Assembly: GCA_030688365.1 (NCBI GenBank)
Contig: JAUYIE010000005.1
Location: forward strand, 48,885 to 112,884
From: a bacterium
GTDB taxonomy: Bacteria > Patescibacteria > ABY1 > JACQRZ01
Direction of reading: 5' to 3'
DNA: 64,000 nucleotides
Shown here: positions 42,521 through 51,242 of the stretch, piece after piece
Layout: each line of letters opens with the position of its first letter
Position numbering within the stretch: the first letter of the stretch is position 1
Notes under the pieces: model-generated
What the model was told of the DNA's origin: nothing
Databases searched by the model: none
The model's input: the letters and a program-made list of their open reading frames with translations, nothing else
Position numbers and translations under genes: made by a program

Positions 42521-43384
42521 TTACTCGTCTTCGTGCTTTTTTGGACGACCACGCTTTTTTTTGCCATCTTCATCATCTACATCTGCCTCTTCTGTCTTCT
42601 CTTCCTGCTCAATAATCTCTGGATTTGGCATTTCAAAAGTAGATTGTAGCGCCTCAACACTTTCTTCCGGATCTTCAGGTAGATCAGTGCGTGCCACTCC
42701 TGGATTGAGAATCATCTTAAACTGGCTAATCAAAACTTTACAGCTTTGTTCCATTGCATCTTGTGCAGTTATACTACCATCCGTTTCTATGGTCAATATG
42801 ATACGATCAAAGTTCGTCATCTGACCCACACGAGCGTTTTCCACATGCAACGCAACGTTGCGTACGGGGGTAAACGTCGCATCAATCAAAATAGTCCCCA
42901 CTTCAGGTTTTTCTCCTTCATGCATTTCAGTAGAAAAATATCCGTGTCCTTTGCGCACGGTAAGATCCATCTCAAGTTGCGCATTTTTATTTGTTAATGT
43001 GCAAATGTGAACATCAGGTGTAGAGACCTCCACTTCATGAGTCCCTTCAATGTCCGCACCAGTAACTGCTTTTTCACCTTTTGCATGCAAAGTGATTTTC
43101 ACCGGTTCATCGGTGTGTACATTAAACTTCAAACGTTTCAAGTTGAGAATAATGTCAACAACATCTTCTTTGACGTATGGCAATGTTGAAAATTCGTGGT
43201 CGGCTCCTTTGATCTTCGCAGCGATGACAGCGCCACCAGACAATGAAGAAAGAAGGACACGACGTAGAGCGTTGCCAATAGTAAGACCATAGCCGGAGTA
43301 CAAGGGCTCTATCGCAACAATCATCTCATTGTCTTTACTGCCTGGCTTATAATCAACGCGTGTAGGCAATAAAATATGTTCCAT
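42521..43384 (-). CDS. rpoA: RNA polymerase subunit alpha, lacking a typical C-terminal domain
   Basis: 287 residues against about 315-330. The N-terminal assembly domain is complete: EPLYSGYGLTIGNALRRVLL, SLSGGAVIAAKIKGADHEF, VKEDVVDIILNLKRL, VGTILIDATFTPVRNVA and DRIILTIETDGSITAQDA. After about residue 235 the helix-hairpin-helix alpha-CTD that contacts UP elements and activators is absent. It is replaced by an acidic segment and KKKRGRPKKHEDE (residues 275-287), which contains the AT-hook core RGRP. The gene order rpsD-rpoA-rplQ is standard. Confidence 0.96.
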   Translation of the reverse strand: MEHILLPTRVDYKPGSKDNEMIVAIEPLYSGYGLTIGNALRRVLLSSLSGGAVIAAKIKGADHEFSTLPYVKEDVVDIILNLKRLKFNVHTDEPVKITLHAKGEKAVTGADIEGTHEVEVSTPDVHICTLTNKNAQLEMDLTVRKGHGYFSTEMHEGEKPEVGTILIDATFTPVRNVALHVENARVGQMTNFDRIILTIETDGSITAQDAMEQSCKVLISQFKMILNPGVARTDLPEDPEESVEALQSTFEMPNPEIIEQEEKTEEADVDDEDGKKKRGRPKKHEDE

Positions 43385-43404
43385 ACAAAAACGTTATAAG
43401 TAAA

Positions 43405-44040
43405 TTATCGTGAATAAAATTCAATAATTGATTTCATATCAAAAAGACCTTGTACCGTTTCTTCAGTCTTTGGAGCATCAACTACTTTTGCTGAATATGT
43501 TCCTGGCTCTGTCACCAACCAACTTGGTAGATTCTTTTCTGAAAGTTTAGGAAGCAGTTCCATGAAATAACTGTATTTCTCACTGCGCGGTTTGATGGTA
43601 ATAACACTACCGGGCTTAACAAAGTAGGAAGGAATATTCACCTTTTTACCATCTACAAGGAAATACCCATGACCCACAAATTGACGTGCCTGTGCATGGG
43701 AAGTAGCCCATCCGAGTCGGTAAATAACATTATCAAGACGCATTTCTAAAAACTGCACCATAATATCCGCTGTGTTACCCACTTTACTGTTGGCACGGGT
43801 GAAATAGTTGGCAAACTGTGTTTCAGAAACGCCATAAAACTGTTTTGCCTTTTGTTTTTCACGCAACTGGATACCATAGCCAGTAAGACGTGGCTTTGAA
43901 TTTTTTGCACCTGCCTGGCCTGGAGGATAATTTCGACGAACTATTGCACACTTTGTAGTATAGCAACGATCCCCTTTTATGAAGAGTTTCATGCCTGCTC
44001 GGCGACACATTCTACATTTTGCTCCAAGTACTTTTGCCAT
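43405..44040 (-). CDS. rpsD: 30S ribosomal protein uS4
   Basis: 211 residues. N-terminal Zn-binding type motif CRMCRRAGMKLFIKGDRCYT with four Cys, then NYPPGQAGAKNSKPRLTGYG, YGVSETQFANYFTRANS and the S4 RNA-binding domain MRLDNVIYRLGWATSHAQAR followed by QFVGHGYFLVDGKKVNIP. uS4 nucleates 30S assembly and often represses its own operon, which is relevant to the leader upstream of infA. Confidence 0.97.
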   Translation of the reverse strand: MAKVLGAKCRMCRRAGMKLFIKGDRCYTTKCAIVRRNYPPGQAGAKNSKPRLTGYGIQLREKQKAKQFYGVSETQFANYFTRANSKVGNTADIMVQFLEMRLDNVIYRLGWATSHAQARQFVGHGYFLVDGKKVNIPSYFVKPGSVITIKPRSEKYSYFMELLPKLSEKNLPSWLVTEPGTYSAKVVDAPKTEETVQGLFDMKSIIEFYSR

Positions 44041-44046
44041 ATTATA

Positions 44047-44544
44047 TTATACCCTTCTTACTTTCTTAGGGCGACATCCGTTATGAGGAATCGGTGTCAC
44101 ATCTTTAATAGAAATAATATTCAAATCATTTGCATGCATTGCACGAATCGCTCCTTCACGCCCTGAACCGACCCCGCGAACAAATACTTGCACATCAACC
44201 ATACCATACGGCTTGAGACGTTCTGCCGCTGCTTTTACAATCACCGATGCAGCATAAGGAGTAGATTTTTTTGGACCTTTAAAACCACATGCACCAGCCG
44301 AGGATGTTGCGACCACATTTCCGTTTAAATCGCAAAACGTAACAATAGTGTTGTTGTAGGTTGCTTGTATATGCGCTTGACCTGTTGCTACTTGATGCAC
44401 CACCTTCTTTTTCTTACTCTTACGTTTTGTACTTGATACTTTATCAGATTTTTCTGATTTTACGGTTGTAGCAGAAACATCCTCACTTTTTGATTCAGTG
44501 GGCATACCTGCCAGTATGGATTCTGTTGTTTCTTCGTCATTCAT
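44047..44544 (-). CDS. rpsK: 30S ribosomal protein uS11 with N-terminal extension
   Basis: 165 residues against about 130. The conserved core begins at about residue 45: VVHQVATGQAHIQATYNNTI, then AGACGFKGPKKSTPYAASVI, VFVRGVGSGREGAIRAMHAN and ISIKDVTPIPHNGCRPKKVR. The first 44 residues are a Ser/Lys/Glu-rich, probably disordered extension. It binds the 16S platform. Its place is between rpsM and rpsD. Confidence 0.96.
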   Translation of the reverse strand: MNDEETTESILAGMPTESKSEDVSATTVKSEKSDKVSSTKRKSKKKKVVHQVATGQAHIQATYNNTIVTFCDLNGNVVATSSAGACGFKGPKKSTPYAASVIVKAAAERLKPYGMVDVQVFVRGVGSGREGAIRAMHANDLNIISIKDVTPIPHNGCRPKKVRRV

Positions 44545-44557
44545 ACATCAATATAGA

Positions 44558-44950
44558 TTAGGTCTTTTGTGCTGACATTTTCTTTCCCGATGTAGCAGTC
44601 TTTCGTACATTTCCACGTACAGTGCGAGAATTTGTTTTTGACCGCTGTCCGCGCGCTGGCAGTCTTTTGGCATGTCGGCTTCCTCGAAAACTCCCAATTT
44701 CTTTTAGACGTTTGACATTACCTTGCACTTCGCGTCGTAAGTCGCCTTCAATTTTGTAATTTTTTTCAATATATTCACGAAGTTTGTTTGCAGTAGTTTC
44801 ATCTAGATCCTTTACGCGAATGTTTGGATCAATCGTAAGTGTTGAAATAATAAAACGCGAAGCGGTAGCTCCGATACCATAAATATACGGCAACGCATAT
44901 TCTATTTTTTTATTTTGAGGAAGGATTGCTCCTGCAATACGAATTACCAC
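44558..44950 (-). CDS. rpsM: 30S ribosomal protein uS13
   Basis: 130 residues from a GTG start at 44950 (MVIRIAGAILPQNKKIEYAL), with YIYGIGATASRFIISTL, DLRREVQGNVKRLKEIGSFR and GSRHAKRLPARGQRSKTNSR followed by the basic tail. uS13 contacts P-site tRNA and the 50S subunit. The start codon is GTG in place of the usual ATG. The gene lies 18 bases after rpmJ. Confidence 0.96.
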   Translation of the reverse strand: MVIRIAGAILPQNKKIEYALPYIYGIGATASRFIISTLTIDPNIRVKDLDETTANKLREYIEKNYKIEGDLRREVQGNVKRLKEIGSFRGSRHAKRLPARGQRSKTNSRTVRGNVRKTATSGKKMSAQKT

Positions 44951-44968
44951 AATGCTGACTATTAAAAA

Positions 44969-45082
44969 TTAGCCTTGACGCTGTTTGTGTTTAGGATTTT
45001 CACAGATCACTCGCAAGCGACCTTCACGACGAATCCTTCTACACTTTAAACATATCGGTTTGACTGACGCTCTGACTTTCAT
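44969..45082 (-). CDS. rpmJ: 50S ribosomal protein bL36
   Basis: 37 residues, complete: MKVRASVKPICLKCRRIRRE, then GRLRVICENPKHKQRQG. It has the Cys-Cys-Cys-His zinc ligands (CLKC, C and H). It lies between infA and rpsM, the conserved place, 2 bases after the infA stop. Confidence 0.97.
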   Translation of the reverse strand: MKVRASVKPICLKCRRIRREGRLRVICENPKHKQRQG

Positions 45083-45084
45083 AA

Positions 45085-45315
45085 CTAATATCTATAAGTG
45101 ACACGCCCCTTAGTTAAATCATAGGGGGTCATCTGAATCTTTACCTTATCCCCTGGGAGGAGACGGATACGGTTCATACGCATCTTACCCGAGAGGTGCC
45201 CCATGATTTCATGGCCATTTTCCAATCGGATACGAAATGTTGCCGCAGGAAGCAGTTCAATGACCTCGCCGTCTATATCAAGAAAGTCCTTCCCTTCGTT
45301 GGCGCTTTCGCTCAT
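45085..45315 (-). CDS. infA: Translation initiation factor IF-1
   Basis: 76 residues forming one OB-fold: IDGEVIELLPAATFRIRLEN, GHEIMGHLSGKMRMNRIRLL, PGDKVKIQMTPYDLTKGRVT and YRY. It occludes the A site during initiation. It is the first gene of the ribosomal cluster and starts 57 bases after the predicted transcription start, with no Shine-Dalgarno visible. Confidence 0.97.
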   Translation of the reverse strand: MSESANEGKDFLDIDGEVIELLPAATFRIRLENGHEIMGHLSGKMRMNRIRLLPGDKVKIQMTPYDLTKGRVTYRY

Positions 45316-45333
45316 AATTCGCGTAAAAATAAT

Positions 45334-45371
45334 AATAATCTCTGGTGCTTTAGAGATTATTAACTAAAGCC
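45334..45371 (-). promoter_or_regulatory. infA leader with two competing hairpins
   Basis: In transcript order: GCTTTAG (45364-45370) can pair with CTAAAGC (45347-45353). Alternatively AATAATCTCT (complement of 45352-45361) pairs perfectly with AGAGATTATT (45334-45343). The two structures share bases and exclude each other. The second is followed by ATTATTATTTTTA and resembles a terminator, the first an antiterminator. An attenuator or ribosomal-protein autoregulation is inferred. Confidence 0.5.
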
Positions 45372-45377
45372 TAACTA

Positions 45378-45406
45378 ATAATACCCAAAAACCCCCAAAT
45401 TTGCAA
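45378..45406 (-). promoter_or_regulatory. Promoter of the infA-rpmJ-rpsM... cluster
   Basis: On the minus strand TTGCAA (45401-45406) and TATTAT (45378-45383) with a 17-base spacer. The predicted start is near 45371, just before the competing hairpins. Confidence 0.7.
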
Positions 45407-45486
45407 GTGCGAATGGACTTTTAAGGGATTTTACGCGGTAGGGCTATGATATCATAAGGAGAAAAGGATGGCAAGAGGACGAATCT

Positions 45487-47382
45487 CTACCCCACCGACG
45501 CACGTATCCTTCTGACTCCTGATCCACTTGATTCTTCTTTAGCGATCTTAAAAGTGCCGATTTCACCGGTATGCGTGACATGAGGCCCGCCACAAAACTC
45601 TTTGCTATATGCGTCTACAATCGTGTCCCCTACATAATAAACACTGACCTTCTCCGGATATTTTTCTTTGAAAAAATATAAAGCGCCGGTTTTTTTCGCT
45701 TCTTCAATGGGTAATTCTACCTTTTGCATTGGCATATCTTTCTTGATCACATCATTGACCTCATCTTCCACTGTTCTTATCTCTTCAGGAGTCAGCTTAT
45801 GATCGCAATTAAAATCAAACCTGGTACGCTCTGGCGTGATATCCGACCCCATCTGATGCACAGAATCTCCCAACAGATGACGAAGTGCTTGTTGCATGAG
45901 ATGGGTGGCCGTATGAAGACGCGTTACGACTTTCAGTTCTTCTTCATTTCCCGCTTTCAGTTCTCCCGTATCCAAAAGTAATCCGTGTCCACCAAATTTT
46001 TTCTCCGCACCGGCGCGTGAGATCTCTTGATGTTTTTCAAACGCTTTACGAAATTCACCATACTCCACGTTTTGTCCTTTTTCCCGTGCTATCTCTTCGG
46101 TAAGTTCAAAAGGAAAGCCAAACGATTCGTATAGTCTAAATGCTATCTCTCCATCTAAAATAGGATTTTTATTCACTTCCTTTAATCCTTGCGCAAGAGT
46201 CGCAGTAAACTTTTTTTCTTCTTTATCTAGCTGTTCCAAAATCATTGCCTTTTTCCCCAAAAGATCCGGATACTGTTTCGTATACATTTCAATCACCACC
46301 TCCGCCACCTGCGGGGCAAATGGCAACATATAGGTAAACGGATAGATTCGTAAAAAACGTACCGCCCGACGGATGAGGCGTCGCAGGTAATATCCTTGTG
46401 CTTTATTTGACGGCTCCACACCAGCCGCAATCAACATAGTTGCCGCTTTGAGATGATCTGCCATGATCCGATATACACGGGGGATACTCTTGTAATCATT
46501 TAATCCCTCTTTTGCCTCTACAATCTGCTCAATACGTTTTATGATGGGCGCAAAACTGTCCGTCATAAAAATATCTGACTGATTTTGTGATGCGGCAGTA
46601 ATACGCTCAAGCCCTCCTCCAAAATCCACATTTTTTGAGGGGAGAGGTTTAAAACTTCCGTCTTCCTGTTTTTGATACTCCATGAATACATTGTTACCGA
46701 TCTCAATGAACCGACCGCAATCGCAGTTTACATGACAAACCTTGCCAAACTTCGCCTCGTCATGTTGACCTATACCACCAAAATCATAAAACATTTCTGA
46801 ATCAGGACCACCCGGCTCCCCTGCCGGCATATGCTCCGGCTTGCCAGACCGTGACCACCAATTTTTTTCTTCATCATAATAAAAAATCCTCCCGTCTTGC
46901 ATACCATCTTTTTCTGCATGTTCCACATCTTTTGCGTCTATCCCTACACTTTTAAATAATCCTTTCCATATCTCCACGGATCGCTCATCGCGACCAATCT
47001 GCTCATTTCCCCCAAACACCGTAACATATATATTTTTGGGGTTGATACCGATTTTATTCACTAACAAATCAAACATCCATGACAGTTGTTCATTTTTGTA
47101 ATAATCACCAAACGACCAATTGCCCAACATTTCAAAAAAAGTCGTGTGGCGATTGTCTCCCACTTCTTCAATATCGGTAGACCTGAAACATTGCTGTGAA
47201 TCAGCAACACGTGTCCCGCCCTCATGTTTTTCACCAAGTAAGTACGGCATCATTGGTTGCATGCCGGCAATGGTAAAAAGTACTGTGTAGTCATCAGGCA
47301 ACAGTGATACAGACGGCACGATAGTGTGCCCTTTTTCTTTGAGATATTGCAAATATGTTTTTCGTACTTCGTTTGAATTCAT
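45487..47382 (-). CDS. alaS: Alanyl-tRNA synthetase, short form without the C-Ala domain
   Basis: 631 residues against about 870. The catalytic core has MPYLLGEKHEGGTRVADSQQ, TFFEMLGNWSFGDYYKNEQL, and the tRNA-recognition helix domain through IRRAVRFLRIYPF. The editing domain keeps its zinc ligands HTATHLMQ (HxxxH) and CGGPHV (Cys, His) and ends with SSGSGVRRIRASVG. The DHHA1/C-Ala domain that follows in most bacteria is absent. Aminoacylation and editing are probably retained. It lies 9 bases after mnmA on the same strand. Confidence 0.95.
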   Translation of the reverse strand: MNSNEVRKTYLQYLKEKGHTIVPSVSLLPDDYTVLFTIAGMQPMMPYLLGEKHEGGTRVADSQQCFRSTDIEEVGDNRHTTFFEMLGNWSFGDYYKNEQLSWMFDLLVNKIGINPKNIYVTVFGGNEQIGRDERSVEIWKGLFKSVGIDAKDVEHAEKDGMQDGRIFYYDEEKNWWSRSGKPEHMPAGEPGGPDSEMFYDFGGIGQHDEAKFGKVCHVNCDCGRFIEIGNNVFMEYQKQEDGSFKPLPSKNVDFGGGLERITAASQNQSDIFMTDSFAPIIKRIEQIVEAKEGLNDYKSIPRVYRIMADHLKAATMLIAAGVEPSNKAQGYYLRRLIRRAVRFLRIYPFTYMLPFAPQVAEVVIEMYTKQYPDLLGKKAMILEQLDKEEKKFTATLAQGLKEVNKNPILDGEIAFRLYESFGFPFELTEEIAREKGQNVEYGEFRKAFEKHQEISRAGAEKKFGGHGLLLDTGELKAGNEEELKVVTRLHTATHLMQQALRHLLGDSVHQMGSDITPERTRFDFNCDHKLTPEEIRTVEDEVNDVIKKDMPMQKVELPIEEAKKTGALYFFKEKYPEKVSVYYVGDTIVDAYSKEFCGGPHVTHTGEIGTFKIAKEESSGSGVRRIRASVG

Positions 47383-47391
47383 AGTATTTCG

Positions 47392-48489
47392 TTATATTAT
47401 CAAACCACCACCTAAGACTTTTTGTCCTTTATACATCACGAGTGCTTGACCAGGAGCGATAGCGCGTCGTGGTTGTGTAAATAGTGCCTCGTACGTCGTC
47501 TCATCAATCTTATGGACCGTACATATCCCCAACTCCTCTCTATAACGCACCCGCGCGGTACATTTCAAAGGAAACGTCAGTTTCTCCTCTATCCAATGTA
47601 CCCTAGCAAACTTTAGTGAACTCTTAAAGTGCTCTTTTTCTGTAGCCATCGGCACAACGTATACGATATTTTTCTTGATGTCCTTATCAAGAACAACATA
47701 ACTTTGGTCACCACCCCTAAAACCAATCCCATGACGCTGACCAATAGTATAATACCACGCGCCGTCGTGCTCCCCGACTTTTTTGCCATCTGGCGTCATG
47801 AGCACCCCTTTTTTAGGTTTAATCTTACTTTGCAAAAAATCCTGCATTGAAATCTTACCAATAAAACACACACCTTGGCTATCTTTTTTGTCAGCCGTCG
47901 GTATACCCCATTTTTTTGCCATCATACGCACGTGTGGCTTTTTATAATCACCAACAGGAAACAGACAGTGTGCTAATTGTTTTTGCGACAAACCCCACAA
48001 AAAGTAAGTCTGATCTTTGTTGGTATCTACCGCTTGTAACAGTTGTGCACCAACCGTGGAATCTCGCTTCACGCGCGCATAATGTCCAGTCGCGATAAAA
48101 TCTGCCCCCTCTTTGAGTGCGCGATCCAGAAAGGCACCAAATTTGATATAGGTATTGCACATAACATCAGGATTTGGGGTACGGCCTGCTTTGTATTCAG
48201 TTATCATATAATCTACCACGTCTTTGTGATACTCCTTACGAAAATCCCATTCACGAAAGGGTATATCAAGATGTGCCGCCACACTGATAGCGTCTCGACG
48301 ATCTTTTTGCCACGAACATTCTATCGCTACGTTGTCAGACTGCCCAAGTTCGGTATCATATTGACGCATATATACACCAACAACACGACATTTTTGTTTT
48401 AACAAAAGTGCCCCGGCCATAGCAGAATCCACTCCACCGGAAAGCGCGACATAGACTAATGATTTTTTATTGTCATTTTTACTTGCCAT
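47392..48489 (-). CDS. mnmA: tRNA-specific 2-thiouridylase MnmA
   Basis: 365 residues. PP-loop YVALSGGVDSAMAGALLLKQ, the catalytic Cys regions CNTYIKFGAFLDRAL and SQGVCFIGKISMQDFLQ, and FIATGHYARV, KDQTYFLWGLSQKQL and WYYTIGQRHGIGF. It makes 2-thiouridine at U34 of Lys, Glu and Gln tRNAs with ATP and sulfur from a cysteine desulfurase, a candidate for which lies at 51243. It is the first gene of a probable mnmA-alaS unit. Confidence 0.97.
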   Translation of the reverse strand: MASKNDNKKSLVYVALSGGVDSAMAGALLLKQKCRVVGVYMRQYDTELGQSDNVAIECSWQKDRRDAISVAAHLDIPFREWDFRKEYHKDVVDYMITEYKAGRTPNPDVMCNTYIKFGAFLDRALKEGADFIATGHYARVKRDSTVGAQLLQAVDTNKDQTYFLWGLSQKQLAHCLFPVGDYKKPHVRMMAKKWGIPTADKKDSQGVCFIGKISMQDFLQSKIKPKKGVLMTPDGKKVGEHDGAWYYTIGQRHGIGFRGGDQSYVVLDKDIKKNIVYVVPMATEKEHFKSSLKFARVHWIEEKLTFPLKCTARVRYREELGICTVHKIDETTYEALFTQPRRAIAPGQALVMYKGQKVLGGGLII

Positions 48490-48551
48490 ATAAAAATCAC
48501 TCTAACAAATATTCGTATAAAAAAATAGGTACACTGTCTCATAATTAGACA

Positions 48552-48569
48552 AAAGGCCTGGTGGCCTTT
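48552..48569 (-). terminator. Stem-loop after the small membrane protein
   Basis: Perfect stem AAAGGCC/GGCCTTT with a 4-base loop (48552-48558 with 48563-48569). On the minus strand it is followed by TGTCTAATT, a weak U-tract. It lies downstream of the 57-residue ORF and 63 bases before the mnmA start. Confidence 0.55.
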
Positions 48570-48615
48570 AGTGTTGCCTTTTAAGAAATGTACCTCTCTA
48601 AATTTTTTTGATCCC

Positions 48616-48789
48616 TTATTTTGTCGGGATCTGCGATACTCCATTTGGCGCGCTATGACCTGCACCATTATAAGTATTCTTTTTATCTAATTGGATCACC
48701 ATTATGGCGATCAAAAAAGAAATAATTAATACAGGCAACGCAACACCCGATCGCGCCATCGCCATGTGTACCCCTAAACTTTTTTGCAT
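48616..48789 (-). CDS. Small single-pass membrane protein
   Basis: 57 residues from ATG 48789, preceded by GGAGG at a good distance; the longer frame from 48822 is less likely. One membrane segment (SGVALPVLIISFLIAIMVIQ, about 14-33), followed by a short polar tail rich in Asn, Gly and Ser. It has its own TTGACA promoter. No family is recognised. Confidence 0.7.
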   Translation of the reverse strand: MQKSLGVHMAMARSGVALPVLIISFLIAIMVIQLDKKNTYNGAGHSAPNGVSQIPTK

Positions 48790-48825
48790 TTTTTCCTCCA
48801 AATATATTACATATACAATCAACTC

Positions 48826-48854
48826 ATACTACACTGTTATTCCCCATTTGTCAA
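48826..48854 (-). promoter_or_regulatory. Promoter of the small membrane protein
   Basis: On the minus strand TTGACA (48849-48854) and TAGTAT (48826-48831) with a 17-base spacer, about 37 bases before the ATG. Confidence 0.75.
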
Positions 48855-48893
48855 CTAGGGCGCTATCAGCTACCCTATACCATATCAGTCATT

Positions 48894-49661
48894 ATGAAAT
48901 TTAAACTATTTTTATTGGTTATATTGTTCATTGGAGGGCTGACTATTGCCGGCTATTTTTTGCCAAACCCCGTTAGATCATTTTTTATATCTCCTATGCA
49001 GTCAATCACCCTAACAACTCCAGATGGTGTCATTTTGGCAGGGAATTACCTCGCTTCCCGCGAACCAAAAGGTGCAGTGCTACTTCTCCACATGATGCCT
49101 GCCACCAAAGAAAGCTGGGAACCACTCCAACAAGCACTAGAAAAAGTGCATATCTCAAGTCTTGCTATTGACCTACGTGGGCATAGACAAAGCACCAAAG
49201 GACCTGCTGATATAATACTAGACTACAACACATTTACCGATCGTGAACACCAACTCACTCGCAACGACGTCACGACCAGTATTGAATATCTCGTGAGCCA
49301 AGGGTTTACCAAAAATAAAATCGTTATCAGCGGGGCCAGTATAGGCGCAAATCTGGCAATACAAGAGCTTAGTCAAGACCCTGAAATCAACAGTGCGATT
49401 CTGCTTTCCCCTGGACTGGATTATCACGGTATTGAAACAGAACAGTATGCGCGCAGTTTGGCAGATGTACAAGCGCTCTTTACCATTGCATCTCGGGATG
49501 ATGGATATTCATTTGACTCCAGTCGCAGACTCTATGATGTTGCGACAATAAAAAAAGATATCGGCGAATACGACGATATCGGACACGGCACGACAATGCT
49601 TGAAAATAAACCTGAATTGATTGATACGTTAGTCGCATGGATTGTAGAGAGGATGCAGTAA
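48894..49661 (+). CDS. Membrane-anchored alpha/beta hydrolase
   Basis: 255 residues. An N-terminal hydrophobic anchor (KLFLLVILFIGGLTIAGYFL, about 4-23) is followed by an alpha/beta hydrolase fold: VLLLHMMPATKESW (oxyanion region), IDLRGHRQSTKGP, the nucleophile elbow ISGASIGANLAIQ (Ser), and the terminal DIGHGTTML His. The catalytic domain is probably on the outer face of the membrane. The substrate is unknown, with esterase or lipase activity plausible. A TATACC box (48876-48881) lies 12 bases before the ATG. Confidence 0.88.
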   Translation: MKFKLFLLVILFIGGLTIAGYFLPNPVRSFFISPMQSITLTTPDGVILAGNYLASREPKGAVLLLHMMPATKESWEPLQQALEKVHISSLAIDLRGHRQSTKGPADIILDYNTFTDREHQLTRNDVTTSIEYLVSQGFTKNKIVISGASIGANLAIQELSQDPEINSAILLSPGLDYHGIETEQYARSLADVQALFTIASRDDGYSFDSSRRLYDVATIKKDIGEYDDIGHGTTMLENKPELIDTLVAWIVERMQ

Positions 49662-49669
49662 ATATCCCC

Positions 49670-51241
49670 CTACTCCAGATCCTCCTTCTTTTCCCTCATA
49701 AAACTCCACCACTCTTCAGTGATTTCAATCAGCGCCTGTAACGGCAACTCAATCATGATGTCAAAAATAAACACAAATACATTGACCCGCGATACATTGA
49801 ACGATAACCACCTTCCCACTTGCACGATCGGCAACAAAAACGGATCAATAAACGCCACCCATAATGATGCTTTTGGTTTGAGAAGATACAATTCTGTCAC
49901 GGAACGACGTAAAGTCACCCCGAAGAACGTAATCAGACAGAAGAAAAGGAAAAACACTACACCACTTGCGCCATTGAAATGCAACGAATGCAATATCTTT
50001 GCAAGCAATGCAAACGATAGAAAAAATAATGCGAGATACAAAAGAGAAAAAATCACCCATAGAACAACTTTTTTCTTCTTTTCTCCGATCTTTTGGGGCA
50101 CGAATATTTTTCGTGGTTCATCTTCATAAACGATTTCGTTGACTGCCTGCACTATACTGTCGGTGTTATCTTTATTGGGAAATTTTGCACTTAAAGTGAT
50201 AACTGCAAGAAGTGCTGGCGGAAATAATACATTGATAAACAGTGGACCCCACATAATAAAACCAGCATGCAAAAGATCATACGGCAATTCAATAATCAAT
50301 CCCATTGTTATTTTCGTGATGAAGATGTAGACAAATGCGCGGATCGTACGGACATGCAATTTCCGCTTATATACATTGTAAAATCCATCACAAATACGAC
50401 GTATCTCCTTTTCTAGCGCTTCTTTATCAGCAAAAATCGCTTCGCCATTACTTCGCAATACTGTGACAAGGACAACAAACGGTATACGAAAACGACGATA
50501 CGTTCCCATAAACTTTTTTTGCAATGGATGGCGAATATGAGTACGTATCTTTTTTCGCAGATCATAGCACTCCGCCGCCATCTGATCCACTGGCATCGAG
50601 CCAGGTTTCGCCCAGTGCGGTGCCAATTTTTTAAGCAAAAAATATTCAAGTCGATGCACATCAGGTTTGAGCAAGATGCGATACACTGATATATACAGTT
50701 GTACACGTCGTGTTTTCTCATCAACTGTCGCACCCAATATGTTTGTCGTCGGATCCACCATCTGATTCATGGCATGCACCAATGATTCCAACTCCTGCGT
50801 CGGTGCAAGCACTTCGTCAATCGCGCATGCCGCCATAAACAACACCCAATCTTGATCCTTGTCAGTAAGGATATGACGCATACGCAACTGATCCAATACA
50901 CCAAGATATTGATCCAGAACTTCCTTTATCTTATGTACGGTAGTGACCGGAATGGTCTGATTCCGAAAATATCGAGAACGCACCAATTCCTTCACCAACC
51001 CCATCGCCATCTGTTCAGTTGGTTGTGTCAAAATGAACCGACGACCTAAGACGCGCCGTATCGCATGCTGACGTACCAAATGTTCATCACGATATTCAAC
51101 AATACCGCGTATTTTTTCATAATAAAAAGCAATGGCACTGACCGCATCATTGACGGTGACACTACCTTCTTCTGATGCTGTGATTTCTTCTTCTCGTACA
51201 CGAGTAGAAAGAAACGAAGTAAATACGCTTGAAAATGCCAT
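49670..51241 (-). CDS. Large membrane protein of unknown function
   Basis: 523 residues. The N-terminal ~290 residues are soluble and helical. From about 300 there are four to five membrane segments, including ILHSLHFNGASGVVFFLFFC and LLKPKASLWVAFIDPFLLPI. The C-terminal segment is amphipathic. I do not recognise a family; long helical proteins of this type recur in CPR genomes (general knowledge, not verified). It starts one base after the cysteine desulfurase stop, so the two are probably one transcript. Confidence 0.85.
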   Translation of the reverse strand: MAFSSVFTSFLSTRVREEEITASEEGSVTVNDAVSAIAFYYEKIRGIVEYRDEHLVRQHAIRRVLGRRFILTQPTEQMAMGLVKELVRSRYFRNQTIPVTTVHKIKEVLDQYLGVLDQLRMRHILTDKDQDWVLFMAACAIDEVLAPTQELESLVHAMNQMVDPTTNILGATVDEKTRRVQLYISVYRILLKPDVHRLEYFLLKKLAPHWAKPGSMPVDQMAAECYDLRKKIRTHIRHPLQKKFMGTYRRFRIPFVVLVTVLRSNGEAIFADKEALEKEIRRICDGFYNVYKRKLHVRTIRAFVYIFITKITMGLIIELPYDLLHAGFIMWGPLFINVLFPPALLAVITLSAKFPNKDNTDSIVQAVNEIVYEDEPRKIFVPQKIGEKKKKVVLWVIFSLLYLALFFLSFALLAKILHSLHFNGASGVVFFLFFCLITFFGVTLRRSVTELYLLKPKASLWVAFIDPFLLPIVQVGRWLSFNVSRVNVFVFIFDIMIELPLQALIEITEEWWSFMREKKEDLE

Positions 51242-51242
51242 G

